Below, one piece after another: positions 1 to 10,035 of a stretch of 64,000 bases of DNA; the stretch's first letter is position 1; each line of letters starts with the position of its first letter. The notes under the pieces were generated by a model. That model saw only the letters and a program-made list of their open reading frames with translations, was not told the origin of the DNA and ran no database searches. The DNA is from Nansenia antarctica (Eukaryota > Chordata > Actinopteri > Argentiniformes > Microstomatidae). The stretch covers positions 15,053,545 through 15,117,544 of the forward strand of contig OZ022352.1 of the NCBI GenBank assembly GCA_963989245.1. The letters are read 5' to 3'. The translations under genes and the position numbers were made by a program.

Positions 1-31
<31 letters not shown>
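1..31. repeat. (GACA)n microsatellite
   Basis: About seven tandem GACA units run up to the splice donor of the third coding cpt1b exon. On the minus strand this is a CTGT-rich intron start directly after GTGAG. Confidence 0.95.
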
Positions 32-35
32 TCAC

Positions 36-660
36 CAGCCACAGCTTGGTGGAGTAGCTCATCTTTCCATGGGACTCAAACATCCATCCATGGTAGGACA
101 GCAGGACTTTCAGCATGTACCTCAGCAGGAAGATGAAGGACAGCCAGAGACCTGTGGCAAACAGCACGGCACTCAACACTGTCTGGGTCTGCCCTGTCAT
201 GTAGCCCCTGCAGAGAGGAGAGGACATCATAACACGTTACACTCATCCAGAGGGAGGACCATGGGGGACCGAGCCTTCTGTTCGGCTGCGCCGCGCCTGT
301 GGAACAGCCTTCCTAGCCAGCTAAGGGCAGTACAGAGCCTGTGGAACAGCCTTCCTAGCCAGCTAAGGGCAGTACAGAGCCTGTGGAACAGCCTTCCTAG
401 CCAGCTAAGGGCAGTACAGAGCCTGTGGAACAGCCTTCCTAGCCAGCTAAGGGCAGTACAGAGCCTGGACTCTTTTAAGACAGGCCTAAAAACCTGTTTA
501 TTCAAAAAGGCCTTTGACTGCTGAACCTATGTTCATTCTTGTGATTTATTTTGTTTGTTTTTTACTATGTTTTTAACTTATTATATTTTTAGGTTGTTTT
601 TGTTTTAACTTGTGTTTTTATGGTTGTTAGCACTCTGAGATTATTTTTGAATTAGAAGTG

Positions 661-708
<48 letters not shown>

Positions 709-1715
709 CCATATCATTCCTGAAGGCTAAAAACAGAAGAAAGAAATGTACTTATGTAAAAAGAATATGCAGTGTATATGACAAACAAACCAAGACCTGT
801 AATTAAAACAAATATCCCAAATATGGTAGGCTACTTCATCAGCAGGAATCACTAGATATAAAATCCAGTAACAGATGGAGTTACTGTAACTATTAGGCCT
901 ACCGATCCATCTCAAAGGGAACCCTGGTTATTAAGACATGCAGGCCTTAATACGCTCTAACTGCCATCTCCTACTAAAATATGTTGGTAGAAAGACACGA
1001 AATATGTTAAAAATCCGTAATCCCTATTTTGACCCAGATGTCGCCTACATGTCTTAATAACCAGGGTTCCCTTTAAAGCTTGCAACCGTATAAAATGAAT
1101 TGTGTTTATCTATCAAGAGAACAAGTTGTTACACAGTTAGGTTACACACATACAGAAAGAACCCCCTGCCGCCCCCACATGGCAGTGAGCAGTATCAATA
1201 GGGAAATGACATCCCAAATAAATAAGGGCTTTCTGACCTGACAGGCAAGGTCCTCTTGATGCTGTCTATCATGCCCAGGGACGGGTCTATCCGGGCGTAC
1301 AAGGTGCTCATGATGCCGATCACAACTATCAGCCAGCTGGACGGGCTGGCGGGGTACACGCCTGTTAACACGCCGTTCTGGGGGAGGAAAGTGGATTTTG
1401 AAGGAGGCCAGTTGTACAGACTGGGGTCAATTTTCCAAACCCTGAGATAAGGTTGAAGCATCACATTTCTGGTTGATTATTATTATTAAGACATTTTTAT
1501 TATATTATTATATTATTATTATATTATTATATTATTATTATCAAACAGAAGGCTAGACTTAGGCAGAGGCCTACCTTAAACCTGATGGCGCGTTTCCTCC
1601 ATGACGTCACGCTGGACAGGTAGATGTGTTTGAGCACCTCTCTGCTCAGGTGGAGGTCGATCCCGTCCGGTGTGACTGTGAACTGGAAGCCCACCGCCTG
1701 ATGCGCCTCCGCCAT
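36..1715 (-). CDS. cpt1b: Carnitine O-palmitoyltransferase 1, N-terminal exons (partial)
   Basis: Outer mitochondrial membrane enzyme that moves long-chain acyl groups from CoA to carnitine, the rate-setting step of fatty-acid import. Three coding exons are visible: 1575-1715, 1238-1377 and 36-207, giving residues 1-151; the catalytic domain lies beyond the left edge. The start at 1715 sits in a good Kozak context (ACCATGG) and opens with MAEAHQAV, the family N-terminus that senses malonyl-CoA. Residues 53-75 (GVYPASPSSWLIVV...) form the first membrane helix and about 104-122 the second; the LLSYHGWMFE segment after it is a family hallmark. Splice phases 0, 2 and 0 agree between exons. The protein resembles CPT1A and CPT1B about equally by eye; I assign cpt1b because chkb lies upstream on the same strand and mapk8ip2 beyond, as in human 22q13.33. 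A paralog assignment by phylogeny is still possible to overturn. Confidence 0.9.
240..708 (+). mobile_element. LINE 3' end fragment with internal 4x duplication
   Basis: Lies in a cpt1b intron, antisense to the gene. The translated end reads FCSAAPRLWNSLPSQLR then SLDSFKTGLKTCLF, the C-terminal signature of L2/CR1-like reverse transcriptase ORFs in fish, followed by a short 3' UTR and an (ATT)n tail at 662-708. Only the last part of the ORF remains. Confidence 0.75.
295..462 (+). repeat. 42-bp tandem repeat, 4 copies, inside LINE ORF end
   Basis: Four near-identical 42-bp units (295-336, 337-378, 379-420, 421-462) each beginning gcctgtggaacag. The unit is a multiple of three and re-encodes the LWNSLPSQLRAVQS block of the LINE ORF, so the reading frame stays open. 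Confidence 0.95.
1477..1542. repeat. ATT-rich microsatellite
   Basis: Imperfect (ATT)n and (TATTA)n tract in the intron between the first two coding cpt1b exons. Confidence 0.85.
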
Positions 1716-1725
1716 GGTAACGTTG

Positions 1726-2062
1726 ATTATAAACTGCTATAACAGACCGTAGATTATAAACTGCTATAACAGACCGAATAAACTGCTATAACAGACCGTA
1801 GATTATGAACTGCTATAACAGACCGTAGATTATAAACTGCTATAACAGACCATAGATTATAAACTGCTATAACAGACCGTAGATTATAAACTGCTATAAC
1901 AGACCGTAGATTATAAACTGCTATAACAGACCATAGATTATAAACTGCTATAACAGACCGTAGATTATGAACTGCAACAGACCGTAGATTATAAACTGCT
2001 ATAACAGACCGTAGATTATAAACTGCTATAACAGACCGTAGATTATAAACTGCTATAACAGA
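1726..2062. repeat. 27-bp minisatellite directly upstream of the cpt1b start codon
   Basis: About 12-13 units of a 27-bp repeat (core ctgctataacagaccgtag), two of them shortened. It ends about 15 bp 5' of the cpt1b ATG. On the gene strand every full unit carries TCTGTTATAGCAG, which looks like a weak 3' splice site, so the acceptor of the first coding exon could lie in the last unit. Confidence 0.9.
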
Positions 2063-3952
2063 CACAGAGGGAGAGGGTCAGAGAGACGTAGAACTGTTCT
2101 GCTGAACTGCGTAGTTAGTTAGTATATGAGGCTATAGGCTATTAGTCCGTGATTGATTTCAAATGTTTGCCCTCGCGCAATCAGTAAATCTGCCGTTAAA
2201 TAACGGTTAATAACGGTTAATCTCCAATCCAAATCCAAACACACTTTTATTAATCTCTGACAAAGGCGATAACGTAGGGCTACGATAGATTCACACATAT
2301 AAATGAATTATAGAATTATGAATAAAATTAAAAAACGACATGTTATTATTATATCATAAATATGATAATGTCATAAATTCCTGCTAGCCTGTTCTATATC
2401 TCCAATCAGTGAAACCTTACGATTTGCTTACTTTAAAACGTGCCTTTGGCCATGCATGTAAGTTAACCCTGTTAGTCTACCTAAACGGAATGTTTGGAGG
2501 TTAAAACACGTTGATGTTGTGGCCCGGATGACACGTTGAGCTTGGATGTCTTTTTCCATATGACTGGAGTTGCCAAGTGGGCCAAAGTTGAACCGCCAGA
2601 TATAGCCCCGTGCCGGTGAAGCATGCGCTCAGAAGTAGGATGGGTTTACAAATATAAACACTGCAGACTATGACGAGCATGGTGAGGTTCCCCATTGACT
2701 ACATTGCTTAACCTTTTTGTATGATTAATTATTATGGGGAATTCAGGGAATTGTAACTCATTTTGCATATACATGCCTAATTCTTCTTCTTCCCATAGAG
2801 ATCACCTGATCATTGACCTATGTGACTGGAGGCTAGGTGGTCAGAGAGGTGTAGACAGTCCTTCACTTCATTTAGTTTTAATGCCAAAAAACCAAATAAA
2901 ATGTTGGTGATATTAACACACAATTATATAGCAAAACTGAATTCTGTCAGACATGACTGATTCCCAAAACACACACATGTAGTAGGCTAAGAGTGACACC
3001 ATTACATAGGAGGACCTAAAACAAACCATACTAATGTTAACAAACTGATTTTTATCCGTTCAAGTTTTTTATTTTACTCATCACAACTAAACATGAACAA
3101 TAATAATGACTTACCTTTTTGCAACCAGATTGTGTTGAGCCTTGCTGAGTTGAGATAAAAGGTCTCTTGAGTGTGTCAGAGGAATTCCTCTGCACTAGGA
3201 CGTGTGTCTGCCCTGTGTGTGTCTGCTCTGTGTGTGACTCAAATGCCCTTGAAGTGGATTTGCTCAGGTACTGAGAGCAAAGCTACCCCCTATGCTTTTT
3301 GCCCCCCTCCACCCCCCCCCCCCCTGTACTTCCTCCAGCTGACTCTCTCTCTCCCTTCCCAGGCTTCTCTCTCTGTAACCGGACACCATCCAGCGCTCAA
3401 CTTTAACCTCACGTGCCAACAGAGCTCTACACTCACACCACACAGCGCTAATAGAAAGCAGTAATAATAATAAAGAAATAAATAAACTGTCAAGACGGTG
3501 AAACTGTCAATTCATACGATTTTTATTTTTTATTTTATCATAATGGCCATGTTATGTAACAACCTACACTGTGTTCAGTTGTTGGGTCACTCCACCTGTT
3601 AAAGAGTCAGTAACTGTTTGCTTTTCGCTCTCAGGTTAATCAGTCTTTTCAAATGTATTTGTCACATAATGTTAACGGTAACAGGACGAACCCATCAGGT
3701 AGGGGGCAAACAGGCGGGAAATCACATATAAGAAACTGAGATCTGGCCAAAGAAGTCCAGAGTATGGAAGACCAGCACTGCTGCTGAGTGGTCCTCAAAT
3801 GCAATGTCAGGTGATGTTAGTGGTGCAGCATGGTTCTAACCTTAAATGTTCGATAATTTTATCTCATTTTTAATATATTTTTCTTTGCCTCTTATATTTT
3901 GTTAATATATTCTATGTCTTCTTATATGCATCCTAAATGGTGCACCTTTTAC
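2063..3952. other. Intergenic DNA upstream of cpt1b, no gene seen
   Basis: AT-rich unique-looking sequence. A C-rich tract is at 3300-3326. Noncoding 5' exons or the promoter of cpt1b may lie here, but no clear signal allows a call. Confidence 0.6.
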
Positions 3953-4215
3953 GAGATAGATAGATAATTTGATATTTTGATAGATAGTTTGATAGTGTGC
4001 TAGATAGATAGATAGTTTGATAGTGTGCTAGATAGATAGATAGTTTGATAGTGAATCATCTATCCATCAGTAATCATAAGAAATACTAATCTATGCCAAA
4101 TCCAGGGTCCAGTTACAATGCTAGAAGAACATCATTTACTAGTCAGAAAGGCTTCAAACACCATTGTAGTTATGGCAGTTCTCGTAAATTAGCCTACACC
4201 ATCATTTTAAACATC
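3953..4215 (-). repeat. Interspersed repeat X, copy 1, with GATA-rich tail
   Basis: The 4053-4215 body is the reverse complement of 38881-39040, and the GATAGATAGTTTGATAG tail at 3953-4050 matches the CTATCTATC tail at 39940-40040. Two copies in opposite orientation identify it as a dispersed repeat. Confidence 0.8.
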
Positions 4216-4425
4216 CATTTTTAGATTAGATTCAACTTTATTGTTATTGCAGAGTACAAGCATCAGAGAACGAAACCCCAAATCCAACCCTTAATGCTGA
4301 GTGCCAAGCAGGGAGGCATCGGGGACCATTTTTATAGTCTTTGGTATGACTCGGCCGGGGATCGAACTCACAACCTCCCAATCTCAGGGCGGACACTCTA
4401 ACCGCAAGGCCACTGAGCTGGTAAC
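4216..4425 (-). mobile_element. tRNA-derived SINE
   Basis: Read on the minus strand it starts with a tRNA-like head: box A-like TGGCCTTGCGG and box B-like GTTCGATCCCC, then a body and an AATCTAATCTAAAA tail. It sits just outside the left end of the kelch inverted duplication. Confidence 0.75.
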
Positions 4426-4504
4426 TCCAATAAGAGCAAGCCAAAATGGAAGCAGCAAGAATCTATTAATTAATGAATTGATTGACTCATTAATGTGAGG
4501 TACG

Positions 4505-6014
4505 TCAGAAGTGGAGGTGGAAGAGGGCTTCGTAGCGGGTGGAGATGGGGAGAGGAGGGAGAATGCTGAGGGAGAGTGAGTGGAGGTCCAGCTTTACCAC
4601 AGCGTTGTGCTCTATGTCCGGCATATACACCTGGTCACCCAGTACTGTTCCCTGGCCGGCCAATGCCACCTTCTCAGTCCCACGCACCTAGAACACATTA
4701 GAGATATCGGAAAGCGATAATGTCAGGAAGTGGGCTTACTTCCACAAGGGGACTAACTTATTCAGTTTCATTCTTCAGGTGTTCAATGAGACTTTTTGTT
4801 AAAGTGTTGTTTCTTGTTTTAGATAACTTGTATGAATATGATCACGAGTAAAACTTCTGAATTCTAAAATTATTTATTAAACAAACTACAGTAGAAAAAC
4901 TGGTCGTTGGTGCTGATGAGCTGATCAGTGAGAGGCAGCTTGATGGAGTGAAGAGGGAAAGATGGCTACATTTATCCACACCTTTCTACCTTCTGGCATG
5001 CAAATACTTCAAGGTGTGAAAAAGGCAGACCCACATATGATGTCATTCCAGGCTAATGTCATTCCAGGTTAAGGGTCAATGGGCAGATTCACAGGAAGTC
5101 ATGATGACCATTTAAGGACAGTATCCTGAGCAAATGGCCTTAGACAAAGGGATAACCATCATAAACCCCCCCAAGAATGTTACAAAGTCTAACCCCCACA
5201 GGCAGAAAGACAAACTGTACAGGTCCATATTATATACAGTTTATGTGTGTGTGTGTTGTCAAAATATACCACAAAAGCTTTAAGGACATCGTTATCTAAT
5301 CCTCCTTTATCTGTATCTGGACTCACCTGTTCCCACTGCCGAGACTCCACACAGAATGATGTCACCACGTTCTCTGAGTTGTTCCCTCCAATCACAAACA
5401 GCTTGTCTGTGGCGCCCAGGAAGTACAGGCGGGGGATGTGTGCCTGGGCCCTGGTCAGCGTGGGCAGCAGCTCCAGCCAGGAGTCTAGAAGAGGGAACAC
5501 AGAAGCGGTTGGGGGTCTGAGGGAATGGAAGCTTTACTTTCCACACTTGGGTGTCCTTCCTTCAGCCAACGTATACATTATCCCATAATAAAGTCTGCCC
5601 AGCTTTACCATGTCTGGTGTCATACTGCAGAACCAGTTTCTCCCCGGTTGTCTGGATGTTCCCGAGGATGTAGAGGCAGTGACCCAGGCTGGTGGCCAGG
5701 GGGATGTCATAGGACAGGGACATGGTGAACTGGAAGTCAGTGAGGGGCAGTGAGGAGACAAACCTAGAGCAGAGAGCACACACCCAGGGCCGTAACTACC
5801 ATTGAGGATACCAAGGTCATGACTTTATTTTAGTCACAGCGTATTCTAATTGTCCGAGTTTGTGATCAAAATGGTGAATTCTACAACTTGCTTTATCGTG
5901 CTTTTCAATGAGTGCATTTCCCTCTCTCTGTCTGTCTCTCTCTCTGTCTGTCTCTCTCTCTGTCTGTCTCTCTCTCTCTGTCTCTCTCTCTCTTTGTCTG
6001 TCTCTCTCTCTCTG

Positions 6015-6053
<39 letters not shown>

Positions 6054-6134
6054 GTCTGTCTGTCTCTCTCTGTCTGTCTCTCTCTCTTTGTCTGTCTCTC
6101 TCTCTCTTTGTCTGTCTGTCTCTCTCTGTCTGTC

Positions 6135-6165
<31 letters not shown>

Positions 6166-8655
6166 TTCTCTCACTCTCTCCTGCACTTTCACCTCCCCAC
6201 AAATAGCACACATTTGTGTCAACAATGCTCCGCTACAGCTGAGGCTCCGATGATATCAATGATTTGCTTTGAGACAGACTCAATTTAAGCAGTTCATTTT
6301 GAAACCTCCATGTGTCCTCCCAGAGGTCGTAGCGTTCCACTGCAGTGTAGATGGCTGTATTGGAGTTAGGTGACACCAGCGAGTCCAGGTACCAGCCTCC
6401 CACAGCATAGATACAGCCATCACACGCCACAGCACTAAAATGCCTCCTGTGCTGTGAAGGACAGAGATGGTGGCTATTGTTGCATTCAACAATGTACCAT
6501 ATACATCAATATACCATATATACACCAATATACCATATACACACTCTCTTTGTAACAAACTGGGTTTTGTCTATTTGATGTGCAACAAAAATCTTTCTAA
6601 CTCCATGAAGATCATACAGCACCTTAAACTCACCTTGATCAGAGGAGCTGTAGAGACCCAGGTATGGGTGAAGGGGTTATACCTAAATGAAGCCATTTTA
6701 AACTCCCAGCCCCTCTTCACCTGTTGCCTGTAGCCCCCTATAAGGTAAAGGTAGTTATGTAGGACCACTGTGGTGAAACACCACTTATCAGCTGTGAAGG
6801 GGAGCTCTGTGACTGGACACCACTCTCCATTGACCTCTGACCCCTGTAGGCTGAAGAGGTGACGGGCAGCTTCTGTTTCCGGGTCATTCCAGGTGGTCAG
6901 ATTCTCCTTCCTGAGGCTGCACAGCCGTGGGTCACCCTGTGACCTCAGGTGAACTAGCTCCGCCCTCTCCCTGGCATCAACACACCTGAGGCACAACAAC
7001 TTGTCATTCTACAGGCTACAACATCCACATGTGTGGTTTCCATCACAGATGACTGAAGCCTGATACACACATAGATTTTCTAAATCGTAACAGATTTTTT
7101 ATCTGAGAGAGACCCCACACAAAAAATCATGGATTGAACAGTCTTGATCGTATTGTGTGTGGTGTGCTCTGAAATTCCCAATACAGCACACCACACACAT
7201 AAAGATCTGTCCTACGACAGTCTAGAGTCTCGTCCCCCAAGCCAGAAATCTGGCGTGATCAGGGTAGTAGTACCCTGACTGACCTGTAAGAGGCAGCCAT
7301 GTGCGGCAGGGCAAATAAAGTGCAGAAGAACGAAAAGAAGAAGACGCGTCAGTCAGCTTGCTTCTTGATTGGCTACATTCCATTCCACGTCACAATCGGT
7401 CTCAGGAGTTGTCAATTTCGCCCACACACAAGAGGACTTTTGATCGTAAGTATTGAACACGTTTAATATTTACGATCATCGGTCCCGACCATTTTCCGAG
7501 CAGATTGTCGGGAGAAATTTACTCTTGTAGGATAATCTTTAGAGGCATCCGATAATAGGGTGTTTTGTGTCCTTGGTCTGAAGGGGGGAAATCTGGGAAA
7601 TACTGATTATCTTTATGTGTGTACCAGGCTTTACCCTAATGTTAACCTTTACCTTAATCAATGAATCATCTTCCACATCGTTTTTTTTGCTACTTTGGAC
7701 ACCTGGAATTTATGGCCATCAAATCAAAACACATGATGAATGTCTGGGGTCTGTATCATAGTGAACAGCCGTGCACCTCACACACCTGGTGAGGTGGGGC
7801 AGCTCCAGCAGATGTCTGCTCAGGTAGAAGAACACTGTCTCCTGCAGCTCAGCACAGCAGATGTCCCGGGCCAGGCCCAGGTAGGACAGGCAGGTGTCTG
7901 GGGTTAGCACACATGCCAGGGCTGACAGGCACCGTGAGAGGAAGGCTTCAGCCAGCAGGTAGCTGCCCACCTGTAGAGGTGAGAGACAGTCTGGTCAGGT
8001 TAAAACCACTGGTTCAAACAAGAGCCATGCATGGGGAGGATTTGGTCATTGAAGTTACGGGGGAATAGCAGCGTCCCACTTGAGATCTGCCCACCTGGAT
8101 GTGCACTCCCAACTCCTCCTGAGGAACACTGAAACGACTCCTGAAGATGAACTCCAGAAGACTGTGGAAGACGGAGGCGGGGATATGATCCAGAAGGATC
8201 AGGCTCTCAGTGGTCTCCCTCATGCTGGACTGGGACAGGGCTCTGAAGTACTCACTGCAGGCTGACAGCCTCCCCAGGTCAACCTGACACACATCACATA
8301 GGCAGGAAGTGATTGATTGCTAAATGAAGTGTTAGATTAATGCAGGTCATGATGTCGAAGTGATGAGATATCTTTGTATTATAAAAACATAATTTACATG
8401 GAAGTCATGCGTGCTGGTCTGGACTGTGACCATGGTCCTGGTTCCGTCTCCATGGTGATAAGTACGGTACGCCTCATCAGTTCTCCACTCTGCTGACCCT
8501 CGGTCATGTGGTCCTTTACATGTGTCAGAAGGCGACACGGCCACCCTGGTGTGTGGTACTGAAACAGTTCTCCAAACTCTCAACAAACAGTTCTTCAACC
8601 ACAAGCTTAACCACAGAAGCACACCACTCAAATACTGTCTGCTGAGAGGGTTCAT
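4505..8655 (-). CDS. BTB-BACK-Kelch protein, left copy (intact)
   Basis: Eight exons: 8398-8655, 8095-8283, 7786-7970, 6634-6985, 6306-6451, 5609-5763, 5327-5484, 4505-4687; all junctions are GT-AG and phases add up to 541 residues. Residues about 74-148 are a divergent BTB domain (SEYFRALSQSSMRE is the typical dimer core), 150-210 a BACK-like helical region, and 250-541 five or six kelch blades (YLIGGY, IYAVGGWY, LFVIGGNN). Such proteins usually recruit substrates to cullin-3 ubiquitin ligases. The first 70 residues, with a hydrophobic stretch (GVLLWLSLWLKNCLL), are unusual for the family. I cannot assign a subfamily with confidence: KLHL42 and KBTBD13 are similar in layout, and human KLHDC7B lies near CPT1B. 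Start codon conserved in the right copy. Confidence 0.85.
4805..5277. mobile_element. 473-bp insertion unique to the left arm
   Basis: Present in the last kelch intron of the left copy and absent from the right. It is flanked by AAAG on both sides (4801-4804 and 5274-5277), where the right copy has a single AAAG, so it is an insertion with a short target duplication, not a deletion in the right. Family not recognised. Confidence 0.65.
5917..6176. repeat. CTCTCTGT-type microsatellite in kelch intron 5
   Basis: About 260 bp of CTCTCTCTGTCTGTCT variants. Absent from the right arm, so it expanded or was lost after duplication. It opens long ORFs in several frames that are artefacts. Confidence 0.95.
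7057..7630. mobile_element. TIR element (PIF/Harbinger-like MITE) in kelch intron 3, left copy
   Basis: Ends are AGCCTGATACACACAT... and ...ATGTGTGTACCAGGCT, an inverted terminal repeat of about 20 bp. Flanking trinucleotides TGA and TTA are compatible with a decayed TWA target duplication. It is shared with the right arm (11219-11856), so it inserted before the duplication. No coding capacity seen. Confidence 0.75.
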
Positions 8656-9061
8656 GGTGATGACTTTTGTATGTTGTAAGTTCCTATGATGATTTTTATC
8701 TCTGGTTTCCGATACATGACACAATCGTTCTTGATTGGAGCCTGTGTTGTATAAAACCTGCTAGGTGCACACTGCACATGATAATGAACTCAAAGGATTC
8801 CTCTCTAGCAACTTCTTAATAGATATCCAGCACATAATAGATATTCAGAGGAAGCAAAAGCATTGTACTGAAACTGTTTAGTGTGATGGTAAACAGTAGC
8901 AGTCATGTCATTATCACATGACAAAATAAATCAAAACAATATAATGACATTCTACACTTGCATAACTCCAGCCTGTGGAACCCCGATGGCAGCAGATCCA
9001 GTCAGTTGTATAAAGCGTCTCTCCTCCATAGTCAGTCGGCCTCGACAGGGCGACATGGAGC

Positions 9062-9089
9062 TGTGTGTGTGTGTGTGTGTGTGTGTGTG
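9062..9089. repeat. (TG)n microsatellite, left arm near palindrome centre
   Basis: Fourteen TG units; counterpart of the longer (CA)n at 9499-9562 in the right arm. Confidence 0.95.
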
Positions 9090-9172
9090 GGCAGGACAAC
9101 AGCTCTGTCCAACTGTTCTATTTTAGGAATCAGAAAGGGGTAGTGGTGGAGGGTACTGCCTGGCTGTAATAA

Positions 9173-9413
9173 GAGAGTATTTCAGCGGGGATGAATATTG
9201 ACCCACAACAGCAGATCTCATTTCTACACATAATCCTGAATCTCCTGAATAACCAGAGAATAGAAACTCAATATAGGTGTAGCAAATAACATCTCTAATC
9301 CTACAGAAGGGTGATGGCTATAAACAAACTTATATCGATGTTGTATGAAATCAATGGTGTTTCAGGAACTAGACTGCTCCCCATTGGTGCTGTTCAGATG
9401 GGCTGGTGGGAGG
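9173..9413. other. Spacer at the centre of the inverted duplication
   Basis: About 240 bp that do not pair with each other; no gene or repeat recognised. Together with the inner arms it forms the region between the two divergent kelch start codons (8655 and 10036). Confidence 0.7.
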
Positions 9414-9494
9414 GTCCTATTACAGCCAGGCAGTACCCACCACCACTACCCCTTTCTGCCTCCTAAAATAGAACAGTTGGACAGAGCTGTTGTC

Positions 9495-9498
<4 letters not shown>

Positions 9499-9562
<64 letters not shown>
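9499..9562. repeat. (CA)n microsatellite, right arm near palindrome centre
   Basis: About 32 CA units, longer than the 14 units in the mirrored position of the left arm. Confidence 0.95.
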
Positions 9563-9564
<2 letters not shown>

Positions 9565-10035
9565 CTCCATGTCGGCCCTGTCGAGGCTGACTGACTATGG
9601 AGGAGAGACGCTTTATACAACTGACTGGATCTGCTGCCATCGGGGTTCCACAGGCTGGAGTTATGCAAGTTTATATTGTTTCACTTTTGTTGTGTGTTTG
9701 ACAACATCAATGGCATGTGGTTTCCAAGCTAACTCCACAGCTGCTGCCGTTGAACTGTTTAACTTATCAGACACGTGACTTTGACATGGCTGGATGGAAG
9801 TAGTCCACTGCTTGGACTAGGGTATCTGCTCAGTGATCTAGTAGAGTAAAATGCTTTTGTTTCCTCTTTACTTGAAGCATATATCCACTATCTACATATC
9901 GACTATGAGGTTGCTACAGCAGAATACTTTGAGTTCATTATCATGTGCTCAAAGGACCTGTAGTAGGTTCTAGGATGTACTTGGACACAGATAGAAAATC
10001 ATCATAGGAACTTACAACATACAAAAGCCATCATC

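Larger units (their letters stand above)
4494..9172 (-). repeat. Left arm of large inverted duplication (kelch gene)
   Basis: Reverse-complement match to 9414-13492, covering all eight kelch exons, introns and the 5' flank. Homology starts abruptly at the tacctcacatt sequence just after the stop codon and ends near ctcttattacagcc. The arm is about 0.6 kb longer than its partner because of a 473-bp insertion and a CT tract. Confidence 0.95.

Noticed and set aside
69..524. 151-codon plus ORF as a gene
   Set aside because: It joins antisense cpt1b exon 3 with a LINE tail; no independent support.
5846..6288. Six long ORFs of Ser/Leu/Cys or Arg/Glu/Thr repeats
   Set aside because: Translations of the CT/GT microsatellite in kelch intron 5.
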